This document shows positions 1 through 7,302 of a stretch of 60,334 nucleotides of DNA, in pieces. Location: positions 1 to 60,334 of the forward strand of contig DATGIF010000001.1 in assembly GCA_035295845.1 (NCBI GenBank), written 5' to 3'. This stretch comes from Palsa-892 sp035295845. GTDB taxonomy: Bacteria > Pseudomonadota > Alphaproteobacteria > Rhizobiales > Xanthobacteraceae. The first letter of the stretch is position 1; each line of letters begins with the position of its first letter. Made by a program: the position numbers and the translations under genes. Under the pieces are notes generated by a model that worked only from the letters and a program-made list of their open reading frames with translations, searched no databases and was not told where the DNA came from.

Positions 1-873
1 GTTGTCGAAGGAAATACCGCCCAAGGGCGCGAGCGTCAGGTTGCCGCCGGAGGAGTGGCGGCAAGCGAGGGCTATGCCCGGCTCCTCGCCGAACTTTGGC
101 CGGGAGCCACCGTCGACGTTTGTTTTCCCGCCGATCCGGGCGCCAACCTCCCCGATGGCGCCGGTCTCGAAAGTTATGACGGCGTCGCGATTACCGGCTC
201 GGCGCTGCACATTTATGACGGCGGGCCGGCGATCTCCCCGCAAATCGAGCTGGCGCGGAGCGTCTATCGCTCGAAGACGCCGATGTTCGGAAGCTGCTGG
301 GGCCTGCAGGTCGCGACCGTCGCGGCCGGCGGCACCGTGCATCGCAATCCGCGCGGCCGCGAGATCGGATTCGCGCGCCGCATCCAGGTCACCGAGGCCG
401 GATTGAAGCATCCGCTCTACGAAAAGAAGCCGCCGGTGTTCGAGGCGCTGACCGTGCATCTCGACGAGGTCGAATCACTGCCGCCGAAGGCGGAGGTGCT
501 TGCCGCCAACGAGCATTCCGGCGTGCAGGCGGCGGAAATCCATTACGAAAGCGGCGTCGCCTGGGGCGTGCAATATCACCCCGAATATAACTTCAAGGAT
601 ATTTCGGCGATCCTGAAGCGGCTCGACGGCCAGCTCGTGACCGAAGGATTCTTCGCGAGCGACCAGGACGCTTCCCAGTTCATCGCCGACGTCGATCAGT
701 TGTACCAGGAGCCGACCAACCGCCGGTTGACCTGGCGGCACGGGATCAACGGCGCGGTCACCAACCGCGAAATCCGCACCACCGAGCTTCGCAACTGGAT
801 CGAGCTGAAGGTGAAGCCCACGCGCTCGGCCCGCGGCCGCGGTGCCGCGAAGGTCGAAGTGAAGGCGGATTAG
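1..873 (+). CDS. Class I glutamine amidotransferase, GMP synthase-like (5' end outside window)
   Basis: The frame is open to the first base of the window and runs V-V-E-G-N-T, the usual N-terminal style of this family, so the true start lies upstream; the GTG at 55 is probably internal. The triad-type glutaminase motifs are visible: nucleophile elbow FGSCWG with Cys at 295-297, and YHPE near 575. Such stand-alone domains take ammonia from glutamine or act as gamma-glutamyl hydrolases; the substrate cannot be told here. The stop overlaps the convergent thiolase stop by three bases. Confidence 0.85.
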   Translation, partial: VVEGNTAQGRERQVAAGGVAASEGYARLLAELWPGATVDVCFPADPGANLPDGAGLESYDGVAITGSALHIYDGGPAISPQIELARSVYRSKTPMFGSCWGLQVATVAAGGTVHRNPRGREIGFARRIQVTEAGLKHPLYEKKPPVFEALTVHLDEVESLPPKAEVLAANEHSGVQAAEIHYESGVAWGVQYHPEYNFKDISAILKRLDGQLVTEGFFASDQDASQFIADVDQLYQEPTNRRLTWRHGINGAVTNREIRTTELRNWIELKVKPTRSARGRGAAKVEVKAD

Positions 874-2093
874 TTCACCCGCTCGAGTGCCAGCGCGACA
901 CCCTGGCCGACGCCGACGCAGAGCGTCGCCAACCCCAGCTTGCCGCCGTTCGCCGCAAGCGCGTGCGCGGCCGTGCCGGCGATGCGGGCGCCGGTCATGC
1001 CGAGCGGATGGCCCAGCGAAATGCCGCCGCCATGCGGATTGACGTGGGCCGCATCCTCGGCAACGCCGAGCTGGCGCAACACCGCGATCGCCTGGCTCGC
1101 GAAGGCCTCGTTCAGCTCGATCACGTCGAACTGCGAAACCTTGAGGCCGAGGCGCGCGGTCAATTTTTCCGTCGCCGGCACCGGGCCGATGCCCATGATG
1201 CGCGGCGGCACGCCGGCCGCGGCCATGCCGAGAATGCGCGCCTTCGGTTTCAAGCCATGCGCCTTGACCGCGGCTTCGGAGGCGATGATCAGCGCGCAGG
1301 CGCCGTCGTTGACGCCCGCCGCGTTACCGGCGGTCACGGTGCCGGGATTGCGAAACGGCGTTTTCAGTTTCGCCAGCACTTCGAGCGAGGTGTCGGCGCG
1401 CGGATGCTCGTCCTTGTCGACCTTGACGGGGCCGTTCTTGCCGCCCGGCACGTCGACCGGCACGATCTCTGCGGCAAAGAATCCGCTCTTCTGCGCGGCG
1501 GTCGCGCGCTGGTGCGAGCGCAGCGCGAATTTATCCTGGTCCTCGCGCGAAACCTGAAATTCCTCGGCGACGTTCTCGCCGGTTTCCGGCATCGAATCGA
1601 CGCCGTATTGCGCCTTCATCAGCGGATTGATGAAACGCCAGCCGATGGTGGTGTCGAAAATTTCGGCGCTGCGCGAAAACGCTTCCGTCGCCTTGCCCAT
1701 GACGAAGGGCGCGCGCGACATCGATTCGACGCCGCCCGCGATCGCAAGCTCCATCTCGCCCGCCTTGATCGCGCGCGCGGCCTCGCCGACCGCCTCCAAG
1801 CCCGAAGCGCAGAGGCGATTCACGGTGACGCCGGGAATGCTCGCCGGCAGGCCCGCGAGCAAGAGCGCCATGCGCGCCACATTGCGGTTGTCCTCGCCCG
1901 CCTGGTTGGCGCAGCCGAAGAAGACGTCGTCGAGCTTCGACCAGTCGACGGACTTGTTGCGCGCGATCAGCGCCTTGATCGGGATCGCGGCGAGATCGTC
2001 GGCGCGCACCTTAGAAAGCACGCCGGCGTAGCGGCCGATCGGCGTGCGGACGAAATCGCAGATATAGGCGTCGCGAAGATTGGCCATTTCCAC
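870..2093 (-). CDS. pcaF: 3-oxoadipyl-CoA / acetyl-CoA thiolase
   Basis: A 407-residue thiolase of normal length. The acyl-accepting Cys is in NRLCASG (about residue 95), followed by GGVESMSR, then GHPLGMTGAR and the second active-site Cys in LCVGVGQG near the C-terminus. In the beta-ketoadipate pathway it cleaves 3-oxoadipyl-CoA to succinyl-CoA and acetyl-CoA. The thiolase fold alone does not separate PcaF from other acetyl-CoA acetyltransferases; the call rests on position, four bases after the CoA-transferase subunits that make its substrate. Same strand and probably same transcript as pcaI and pcaJ. Confidence 0.85.
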   Translation of the reverse strand: MEMANLRDAYICDFVRTPIGRYAGVLSKVRADDLAAIPIKALIARNKSVDWSKLDDVFFGCANQAGEDNRNVARMALLLAGLPASIPGVTVNRLCASGLEAVGEAARAIKAGEMELAIAGGVESMSRAPFVMGKATEAFSRSAEIFDTTIGWRFINPLMKAQYGVDSMPETGENVAEEFQVSREDQDKFALRSHQRATAAQKSGFFAAEIVPVDVPGGKNGPVKVDKDEHPRADTSLEVLAKLKTPFRNPGTVTAGNAAGVNDGACALIIASEAAVKAHGLKPKARILGMAAAGVPPRIMGIGPVPATEKLTARLGLKVSQFDVIELNEAFASQAIAVLRQLGVAEDAAHVNPHGGGISLGHPLGMTGARIAGTAAHALAANGGKLGLATLCVGVGQGVALALERVN

Positions 2094-2097
2094 TCCT

Positions 2098-2874
2098 TCA
2101 GGCGGCTTCGCCGTGGGCGGCCTTGGTGCGCGCCTGGATGTCGCGGAGCACCTTCAGCTCCGCAGCGGTCGGCGCCGGCGTTTCGGCGAGCTTGTCACTG
2201 AATTTAATCGGCCAGCCGGTGGATTCAATCACCTGTTCGCGCGTGACGCCGGGATGCAGCGAGACGACGGTTAGCTCCTTGCTCTTGGGGTCGGGCTCCA
2301 GGATGCAAAGATCGGTGAGCACTTTGGTCGGGCCTTTGGTGGTGACGCCGTGCTTGGCGCGATCGTCGCCGCCCAGGCCGTGGCCGAGCGAGGTGACGAA
2401 ATCGATCTTCTCCACGAAAGCGCGCTTCTTGTGGCTCATGGTGATGAAGATCTGGCCGCAGGAGGTCGCGATCTCCGGCGCGCCGCCGCCGCCCGGGAGC
2501 CGCACTTCCGGCTTCTCATAAGGGCCGACGACGGTGGTGTTGAGGTTGGCGAATTTGTCGATCTGCGCGCCGCCGAGGAAGCCGGTGGTGATGCGGCCGC
2601 CCTGCAGCCAATAGCGGAACATCTCCGGCACCGAGACGGTGACGAGCGCGGTCTCGCACAATTCGCCGTCGCCGATCGACAGCGGCAAGATATTGGGCTT
2701 GGTTTCGATGGTGCCGGATTCGTAGATGAGCACGATGTCCGGCGCGTGCGTGAGGCGCGCGAGATTGCAGGCCGCCGACGGCGCGCCGATGCCGACGAAG
2801 CAAACGTCGTCGTTCGTGAGCGCGCGGGCGGCGGCGACCGTCATCATTTCGGCGGGCGTGTAATTTGCGCTCAT
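2098..2874 (-). CDS. pcaJ: 3-oxoadipate CoA-transferase subunit B
   Basis: A 258-residue class I CoA-transferase beta subunit. The catalytic glutamate is expected in the ESG motif (YESGTIE, about residue 52-54), the site that forms the glutamyl-CoA thioester; a glycine-rich PGGGGAPE segment follows. With PcaI it moves CoA from succinyl-CoA to 3-oxoadipate. It lies 3 bases downstream of pcaI and 4 bases upstream of pcaF, a tight operon. CatJ (catechol branch) is the same function under another name. Confidence 0.85.
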   Translation of the reverse strand: MSANYTPAEMMTVAAARALTNDDVCFVGIGAPSAACNLARLTHAPDIVLIYESGTIETKPNILPLSIGDGELCETALVTVSVPEMFRYWLQGGRITTGFLGGAQIDKFANLNTTVVGPYEKPEVRLPGGGGAPEIATSCGQIFITMSHKKRAFVEKIDFVTSLGHGLGGDDRAKHGVTTKGPTKVLTDLCILEPDPKSKELTVVSLHPGVTREQVIESTGWPIKFSDKLAETPAPTAAELKVLRDIQARTKAAHGEAA

Positions 2875-2877
2875 CGC

Positions 2878-3726
2878 TCACGCCGCTTTCTTCGCATGCA
2901 CCGCGAAGGCATCGGGGCCTTTCCTCAGCACATGCTCGCCGATCCAGGCGCGGAACGAATCCCGGTCGCGCGAAATCGCGTCCCATTTTTTATAGAAGGC
3001 GTTGTCGCGCTTGTAGTAGCCGTGCGCATAGGAGGGATGCGCGCCGCCCGGCACATGCACGACGGCGCTCACGGTCCAGCCGGGCAAAATCACCGCGTTC
3101 GGCGAATGTGGCGCGAGCGTGTCGACGACTTCTTCGACCGTGACGATCGAGCGCTTGGCCGCGAGCACCGCCTGCTTCTGCACGCCGACAATGCCTTCGA
3201 ACAAGACATTGCCCTTGCGGTCGGCCTTTTGCGCGTGCACGACCGCGACATCAAGTTTGATCGCGGGCACGGCGGCGAGCTTCTCGCCGGTGAACGGGCA
3301 AGTGATTTCCTTGATGTTGGGGTTGACCCGCTTCAACTCGGCGCCGCGATAGCCGCGGAAGGCCGCGAAGGGCAGCCCCGCGGCGCCGGCGTCGAAGGCG
3401 TTGGCCATCGCCGCGTGGCTGTGTTCCTCGATCGAAATCTTGTTCGGCCAGCCGTTCTCGTGCGCGTCGCGGAAGCGGTGCAAGGAGCCGACGCCGGGAT
3501 TGCCGCCCCAGGAGAAGACGACCTTCTCGCCGCAACCCATGCCGATCATCTGGTCGTAGATGAGATCCGGCGTCATGCGGATGAGGGTCAGCCGCTTGCG
3601 GCCCTGGCGGATGATCTCGTGGCCCGCGGCAAAGGGAATGAGATGGGTAAAGCCTTCCATCGCGATGATGTCGCCATCGCGCAAGTGCTCCTCGACCGCC
3701 TCGGCGAGCGAAAGTATGGCCGCCAT
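2878..3726 (-). CDS. pcaI: 3-oxoadipate CoA-transferase subunit A
   Basis: A 282-residue CoA-transferase alpha subunit, with the FTHLIPF and FSWGGNPG glycine-rich motifs of the glutaconate-CoA-transferase type and a C-terminal HPSYAHGYY segment common in PcaI/CatI. It is the first gene of a pcaI-pcaJ-pcaF unit transcribed away from an IclR regulator, the usual arrangement of the lower beta-ketoadipate pathway. No pcaB, pcaC, pcaD, pcaG or pcaH lies in the window, so upper steps are encoded elsewhere. Confidence 0.85.
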   Translation of the reverse strand: MAAILSLAEAVEEHLRDGDIIAMEGFTHLIPFAAGHEIIRQGRKRLTLIRMTPDLIYDQMIGMGCGEKVVFSWGGNPGVGSLHRFRDAHENGWPNKISIEEHSHAAMANAFDAGAAGLPFAAFRGYRGAELKRVNPNIKEITCPFTGEKLAAVPAIKLDVAVVHAQKADRKGNVLFEGIVGVQKQAVLAAKRSIVTVEEVVDTLAPHSPNAVILPGWTVSAVVHVPGGAHPSYAHGYYKRDNAFYKKWDAISRDRDSFRAWIGEHVLRKGPDAFAVHAKKAA

Positions 3727-4045
3727 GCAATTCCCTCGATTCCCGCCGGAAAACCCTAACGCCTTGAATTCCTTGAAATTTCCAATTCCTGGCGGCGGGC
3801 CAGCCGCATTTCTTCATTGCCGCTTTTCAAGCATGGCGGGGCCGCGCCGAGCAAGCGGCGCGGAATGGAATAACTCAAGGATTCCCAAGCCTGTTCAAGG
3901 GCTTAAATTTTTCTTCCGCGATCGGGAACTTTTTCGGATGCTGGCCATTGGGTTATTTGGTCCGCGTCCATTTCACTGGGGATATCTGCAAAATCGCTGG
4001 GTAATCCCTCCTCGTCGGTTGAAAGCAATAACCGAAAGACAGGTC
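3727..4045. promoter_or_regulatory. Divergent pcaIJF / IclR regulator intergenic region
   Basis: This 319-base gap separates pcaI (minus) from the IclR regulator (plus) and must carry both promoters. It is AT-richer than its surroundings. It contains a perfect 8-base inverted repeat, CCGCGCCG (3842-3849) and CGGCGCGG (3856-3863), with a 6-base spacer, and a GAAATTTC palindrome near 3775. Either could be a regulator site; I cannot match a known PcaR operator. An upstream extension of the regulator frame exists here but lacks protein-like composition. Confidence 0.5.
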
Positions 4046-4840
4046 ATGCATCAGCCTCTCTTCCAGCTTCCCCCGACCGATCCCGCCGAACAGCCCGACT
4101 TTGTGACCGCGCTCGCGCGCGGGCTTGCGGTCATCCGCGCCTTCGGCACGCAGCCGAAACGCATGTCGCTCGCCGAGATCGCCCGCCAGGTGAATTTGCC
4201 GCGCGCGACCGTGCGGCGCTCGCTGATCACGCTCGAGACGCTCGGCTATGTGGAGAGCGACGGCAAGACGTTCATGCTGACGCCGCAGGTGCTTTCGCTC
4301 GGCCATTCGTATCTCGCATCGATGCCGGTGACACGCGCGGTGCAGCCGCGGCTCGAAAGGATGTCCGCGCAATTCAACGAGGTTTCCTCCGCCGGAATTC
4401 TCGATCACGATGACACGGTGTTTCTCGCGCGCGTTCCGGTGCGGCGCGTTTCGCGCGAGCGCATGCCGACGGGAGGCAGGATGCCCGCCTATTGCACCTC
4501 GCTCGGCCGCGTTCTCCTCGCCGCGCAGCCGGATGCCATGATCGACGAATATCTCGCGCGGATCGAGCCGCACGCCTACACGCCGAGAACGCTCATCCAT
4601 CCGGCAAAAATCCGCGATGCGATCATGGCGGCGCGGCGTACCGCTTACTCGATCGTGGAAGAGGAGCTCGACGCCGGCGTCGTGGCGATCTCGGTTCCGA
4701 TCAAGGACGCGCACGACCGGACCATTGCCGCGCTCGGCGTCACCAGTCACATCGACCGCACGACCCCCGAGCAGATGATCGAGCGATTCCTGCCGTTCAT
4801 GCGCGAAGCCGCGAACGAAATCCGCGCCGAGCTCGCTTGA
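4046..4840 (+). CDS. IclR-family transcriptional regulator of the pca genes
   Basis: A 264-residue protein with an N-terminal winged helix-turn-helix (about residues 18-75, MSLAEIARQVNLPRATVRRS) and a C-terminal effector domain typical of the PcaR/PcaU/PobR branch of IclR regulators. The ATG at 4046 was chosen because family similarity begins there. Divergence from pcaI-pcaJ-pcaF suggests it responds to a pathway intermediate such as beta-ketoadipate or protocatechuate. The effector itself is inferred. Confidence 0.85.
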   Translation: MHQPLFQLPPTDPAEQPDFVTALARGLAVIRAFGTQPKRMSLAEIARQVNLPRATVRRSLITLETLGYVESDGKTFMLTPQVLSLGHSYLASMPVTRAVQPRLERMSAQFNEVSSAGILDHDDTVFLARVPVRRVSRERMPTGGRMPAYCTSLGRVLLAAQPDAMIDEYLARIEPHAYTPRTLIHPAKIRDAIMAARRTAYSIVEEELDAGVVAISVPIKDAHDRTIAALGVTSHIDRTTPEQMIERFLPFMREAANEIRAELA

Positions 4841-4881
4841 AATCCTGAACCATACTCAGCTCGCGCCGTTCGAGCGTCCGC

Positions 4882-5322
4882 TCACTCGGTGCGGTCCTTG
4901 TAGGCTTCGGAAGCAATCCAGCCGCCAAAGGCGGAGGCGATCGCCGCGCCCGTCACGAGACCGGTGCGCCAGCCGTCGCGGGCGGGCCGCACGATCAGCA
5001 TCCAGCCCCTGCCGAAGGCGTCGGCGTTGAGAAGCTCGGGCTTCTTCATCAGCGCTTCGTTATGCGCTTCGACCACGCCATCGAAGGCGGCGCGCGCCGC
5101 GCCCACCCATTTGCCGCACTCGATGGTGGCGAAGGAGCGCCCTTTCTCGAAGTCGCGCCCGATGCGTTTCGGCGTGAACACGAGCACCTCGCCGGCGAGC
5201 GAGACGGCGATCGGCGTCATGCCGGCGCGGATCTTTCCGCCCTCGAGCGCCTCGTACCAGATTTGGTTTTCGACGTCGTAGAAGAGGTGTTCGGGATAAT
5301 CCTGATCCTGCACGCGCGCCAC
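4882..5322 (-). CDS. GcvH-like lipoyl carrier protein (LbpA type)
   Basis: A 146-residue protein with a glycine-cleavage-H fold. The lipoyl-lysine hairpin is ECGKWVG (Lys71), matching ESVKAVS of GcvH, followed by the family's EAHNEALMKKPELLN and GRGWM segments and a C-terminal hydrophobic tail. No gcvT or gcvP is near; instead a DsrE-family gene and a lipoate-protein ligase precede it. That grouping is known for LbpA proteins of the sHdr sulfur-oxidation system, though no hdr genes are seen here. It is the last gene of the large fdn-sel unit. GTG start with a GAGGGA ribosome site seven bases upstream. Confidence 0.75.
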   Translation of the reverse strand: MARVQDQDYPEHLFYDVENQIWYEALEGGKIRAGMTPIAVSLAGEVLVFTPKRIGRDFEKGRSFATIECGKWVGAARAAFDGVVEAHNEALMKKPELLNADAFGRGWMLIVRPARDGWRTGLVTGAAIASAFGGWIASEAYKDRTE

Positions 5323-5332
5323 GGCGATTCCC

Positions 5333-5710
5333 TCAATAGGTCAGGACACGGCATTCGCCGTCCATGATGTCCTGCACCATGGTCGCCGTTCCCATCATGC
5401 CCTTGCATTCGGGGATGAGGTCGCTTTCGGAAATCTCGAAGAGCTCGAGATTGGCCGGGCACGCCCACAGCCGCGCGCCCTGCTCGTGCGCTTCCTTGAT
5501 CCAGTCATAGACGGTCTTGGGGTTGCCGGGCTTGACGTGAATTTTCTCGGCAACGCCCTTGATCATGAGCTTGCCGGCGGTCGCGGTGCAGACGACATCG
5601 ACTTCGTAATCCATGGCCGCCGCTACCGCCGCGTGATAGAACGGCGCGCCGAGCTCCTCGGCGTTCTTCGGATCGGTGTTGACGAGGACGATGAGGAGCC
5701 GCTTGCTCAT
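5333..5710 (-). CDS. DsrE/DsrF-like sulfur carrier family protein
   Basis: A 125-residue single-domain protein with the DsrE/F alpha/beta fold: an N-terminal LLIVLVNTDP strand and a central Cys84 in WACPANLE, close to where DsrE proteins carry persulfide; Cys41, Cys102 and Cys120 are also present. Family members shuttle sulfane sulfur between TusA-like and other carriers. ATGA overlap with lplA and 10 bases upstream of the lipoyl-carrier gene, so the three are likely co-translated. The sulfur-transfer role here is inferred from family and neighbours. Confidence 0.75.
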   Translation of the reverse strand: MSKRLLIVLVNTDPKNAEELGAPFYHAAVAAAMDYEVDVVCTATAGKLMIKGVAEKIHVKPGNPKTVYDWIKEAHEQGARLWACPANLELFEISESDLIPECKGMMGTATMVQDIMDGECRVLTY

Positions 5711-6468
5711 GCGAGCGCCCCCGCCGGTTCGAGCGCTTCGCCGAACACGAAATCGTCGGTGCCGAATTCCGCCGCATGAAGCCTTTCCGCGAGCAACAAT
5801 TCGCGCGCCGAGGGCACCTCCGGGAGAAGCGAAAAACCGAAGCAATCCGAAATACTTGCAGCGAGCGCCCGCCGTACGTCGCCGAGCGCGGGGGCGTTTC
5901 CCAAAACCGCGGCGAGGCTCGTCACGCGCGGCGCCGATGCTCCGGGACCGGGCGACCGAAGCACATCGGCCATGCCGCTGGGATCAAAATCGATGAGCAC
6001 GGTGCCCTCGTGCACGAGCGTCGTTCCCTCGCAATAACCGCTGGCGCCGCTGATCTTGCGGCCCTCTGCCACGATCGCGTTGGGCAGAGAAAATTTCGCC
6101 TCGACGCCGAGACGCACGAGGCCGCCTGCGACCGCACCGCAGATTTTTTGCGCAATATCCGTCAAATCCGCGCCGAAGCGGCGCCGGTCGGCGACAAGCT
6201 GCCAGGAGAGAACGCCGGCATCCATGTACACCGCGCCGCCACCGGTCAGCCGCCGGGCGAGCGCGACGCCTTTTTCAGCGCAACGATCGAGCCTTGCCGC
6301 GCGGCGAATGTCCTGGTTGCGGCCGATGAGCACGCAAGGCTCAAACCGCTGGAACCGGAGCGTGTCGGGAATGCGGCCGGCGGCGTGCAGTTCCGCCAGC
6401 GCCGCCGTCAGCGCGACGTTCCGGCGCGGCGGCCGAAGCCCGGTGTCGATGACGCGAAGCGCGCTCAT
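5707..6468 (-). CDS. Lipoate-protein ligase A family protein
   Basis: A 253-residue LplA/LipM-fold protein. RRLTGGGAVYMD (about residues 92-103) is the lipoyl-AMP loop, and KISGAS carries the conserved lysine. It lacks the long C-terminal domain of E. coli LplA, like the short ligases found beside LbpA genes. It likely lipoylates the GcvH-like protein encoded two genes downstream. The start overlaps the preceding gene by ATGA, and its own stop overlaps dsrE the same way. Octanoyltransferase activity is an alternative. Confidence 0.8.
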   Translation of the reverse strand: MSALRVIDTGLRPPRRNVALTAALAELHAAGRIPDTLRFQRFEPCVLIGRNQDIRRAARLDRCAEKGVALARRLTGGGAVYMDAGVLSWQLVADRRRFGADLTDIAQKICGAVAGGLVRLGVEAKFSLPNAIVAEGRKISGASGYCEGTTLVHEGTVLIDFDPSGMADVLRSPGPGASAPRVTSLAAVLGNAPALGDVRRALAASISDCFGFSLLPEVPSARELLLAERLHAAEFGTDDFVFGEALEPAGALA

Positions 6469-6854
6469 TGCGCCTGTGCCTCCTCGATCTTGAGGCGGCG
6501 CCCCCATTTGTCGAAGAAGTGGCCCTCGTTCAGCGTGAGCCGGCTTTCGTCGACGCGCGTCTCGAGCTCGCGCAATTTGAGCCGCGCCGTCGGATTGTCG
6601 AGCGGATGGCCGTCGGCGGGAAAGAAGCAGGCGCCGTCCCAGTCGCGGCCCGATCCCGCGAACAACACCGTGATCTCGCCCCAGTCGATCTCGTCGCCGA
6701 TGACGTTGAAATAGGTGGAGCACAGCGGCACGACCGCGGGCTCGGAGATTTCGACCAGAATGACGAAGGCCGTGAAGGCGCCGCGATCGGCGAACTCCTC
6801 GACGATCCAACGATCAAAATCGGTGGCGGCGGCCTTCGCCTCAGAAGTCGACAC
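6465..6854 (-). CDS. Unrecognised 129-residue protein in the fdn-sel-lpl unit
   Basis: I do not recognise this family. It looks like a compact soluble alpha/beta protein: an N-terminal helix (FDRWIVEEF), strands around VILVEISE, two cysteines (PLCST and GACFF), acidic GDEIDWGE, and a charged C-terminal segment. The GTG start at 6854 lies inside the 3' end of the preceding gene (14-base overlap) and the stop overlaps lplA by ATGA. This strict coupling suggests a real gene acting with LplA/DsrE/LbpA or formate dehydrogenase maturation. Confidence 0.65.
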   Translation of the reverse strand: MSTSEAKAAATDFDRWIVEEFADRGAFTAFVILVEISEPAVVPLCSTYFNVIGDEIDWGEITVLFAGSGRDWDGACFFPADGHPLDNPTARLKLRELETRVDESRLTLNEGHFFDKWGRRLKIEEAQAQ

Positions 6855-7302
6855 GTGGCGTCTCCGGCATGTAATGCTCGAACAGGACCCAGAATGGCTG
6901 GGCGTGGGTTTCGGCGTACCATTTTTCGAAATCCGCGAGCGCCTTGCCGATATCCGGCAATGCCTCGTTCTTTTCCTGCGGCGCGAGCCGCACGAACATC
7001 GCTTGGGCGACTGGCGCGAGGCGCGACAGCACCGCCGTGCGCGCCTCGTTGTCGCTCGACCAATCGAGTTTCGCGCGCACGACGGCGAGCGCACGGGCGA
7101 CCGCGATCTCCTCGCTTTCCGCGGTGGCCGTGGCCTCGGCGAGCGCGCGCATGAAATTGAGCCGGCGGTAGGCGAAGGCGCGCTCGTCCTCGATGGCCTT
7201 GAGGCGCGCGGCGATCTCGCGGCGGAAATCGGTTTCGGCCGATTCGGCCTTGGCCGCGGCCTCTTTCAGCTTATCGAGAAAAATGGCGGTGGTGGCGATC
7301 AT
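6841..7302 (-). CDS. Unrecognised helical protein immediately after selB/selC
   Basis: A 153-residue, almost wholly helical protein: the first 75 residues are Ala/Glu/Arg-rich and look coiled-coil, and the C-terminal part has aromatic residues (FEKWYAET, FWVLFEHYMPE). No family recognised. Its ATG overlaps the selB stop (ATGA), and its 3' end overlaps the next unknown gene by 14 bases. Position between the Sec machinery and the lipoyl/DsrE genes hints at an accessory role for formate dehydrogenase or sulfur transfer; this is inference only. Confidence 0.65.
   Translation of the reverse strand: MIATTAIFLDKLKEAAAKAESAETDFRREIAARLKAIEDERAFAYRRLNFMRALAEATATAESEEIAVARALAVVRAKLDWSSDNEARTAVLSRLAPVAQAMFVRLAPQEKNEALPDIGKALADFEKWYAETHAQPFWVLFEHYMPETPRVDF

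Noticed and set aside
963..2201. A 412-residue plus-strand frame over the thiolase gene
   Set aside because: Antisense shadow of pcaF with an Arg-rich composition; no ribosome site or domain.
4882..5322. Glycine cleavage system H protein
   Set aside because: No gcvT or gcvP is near and the neighbours are LplA and DsrE family genes, so a dedicated lipoyl carrier is more likely than glycine cleavage.
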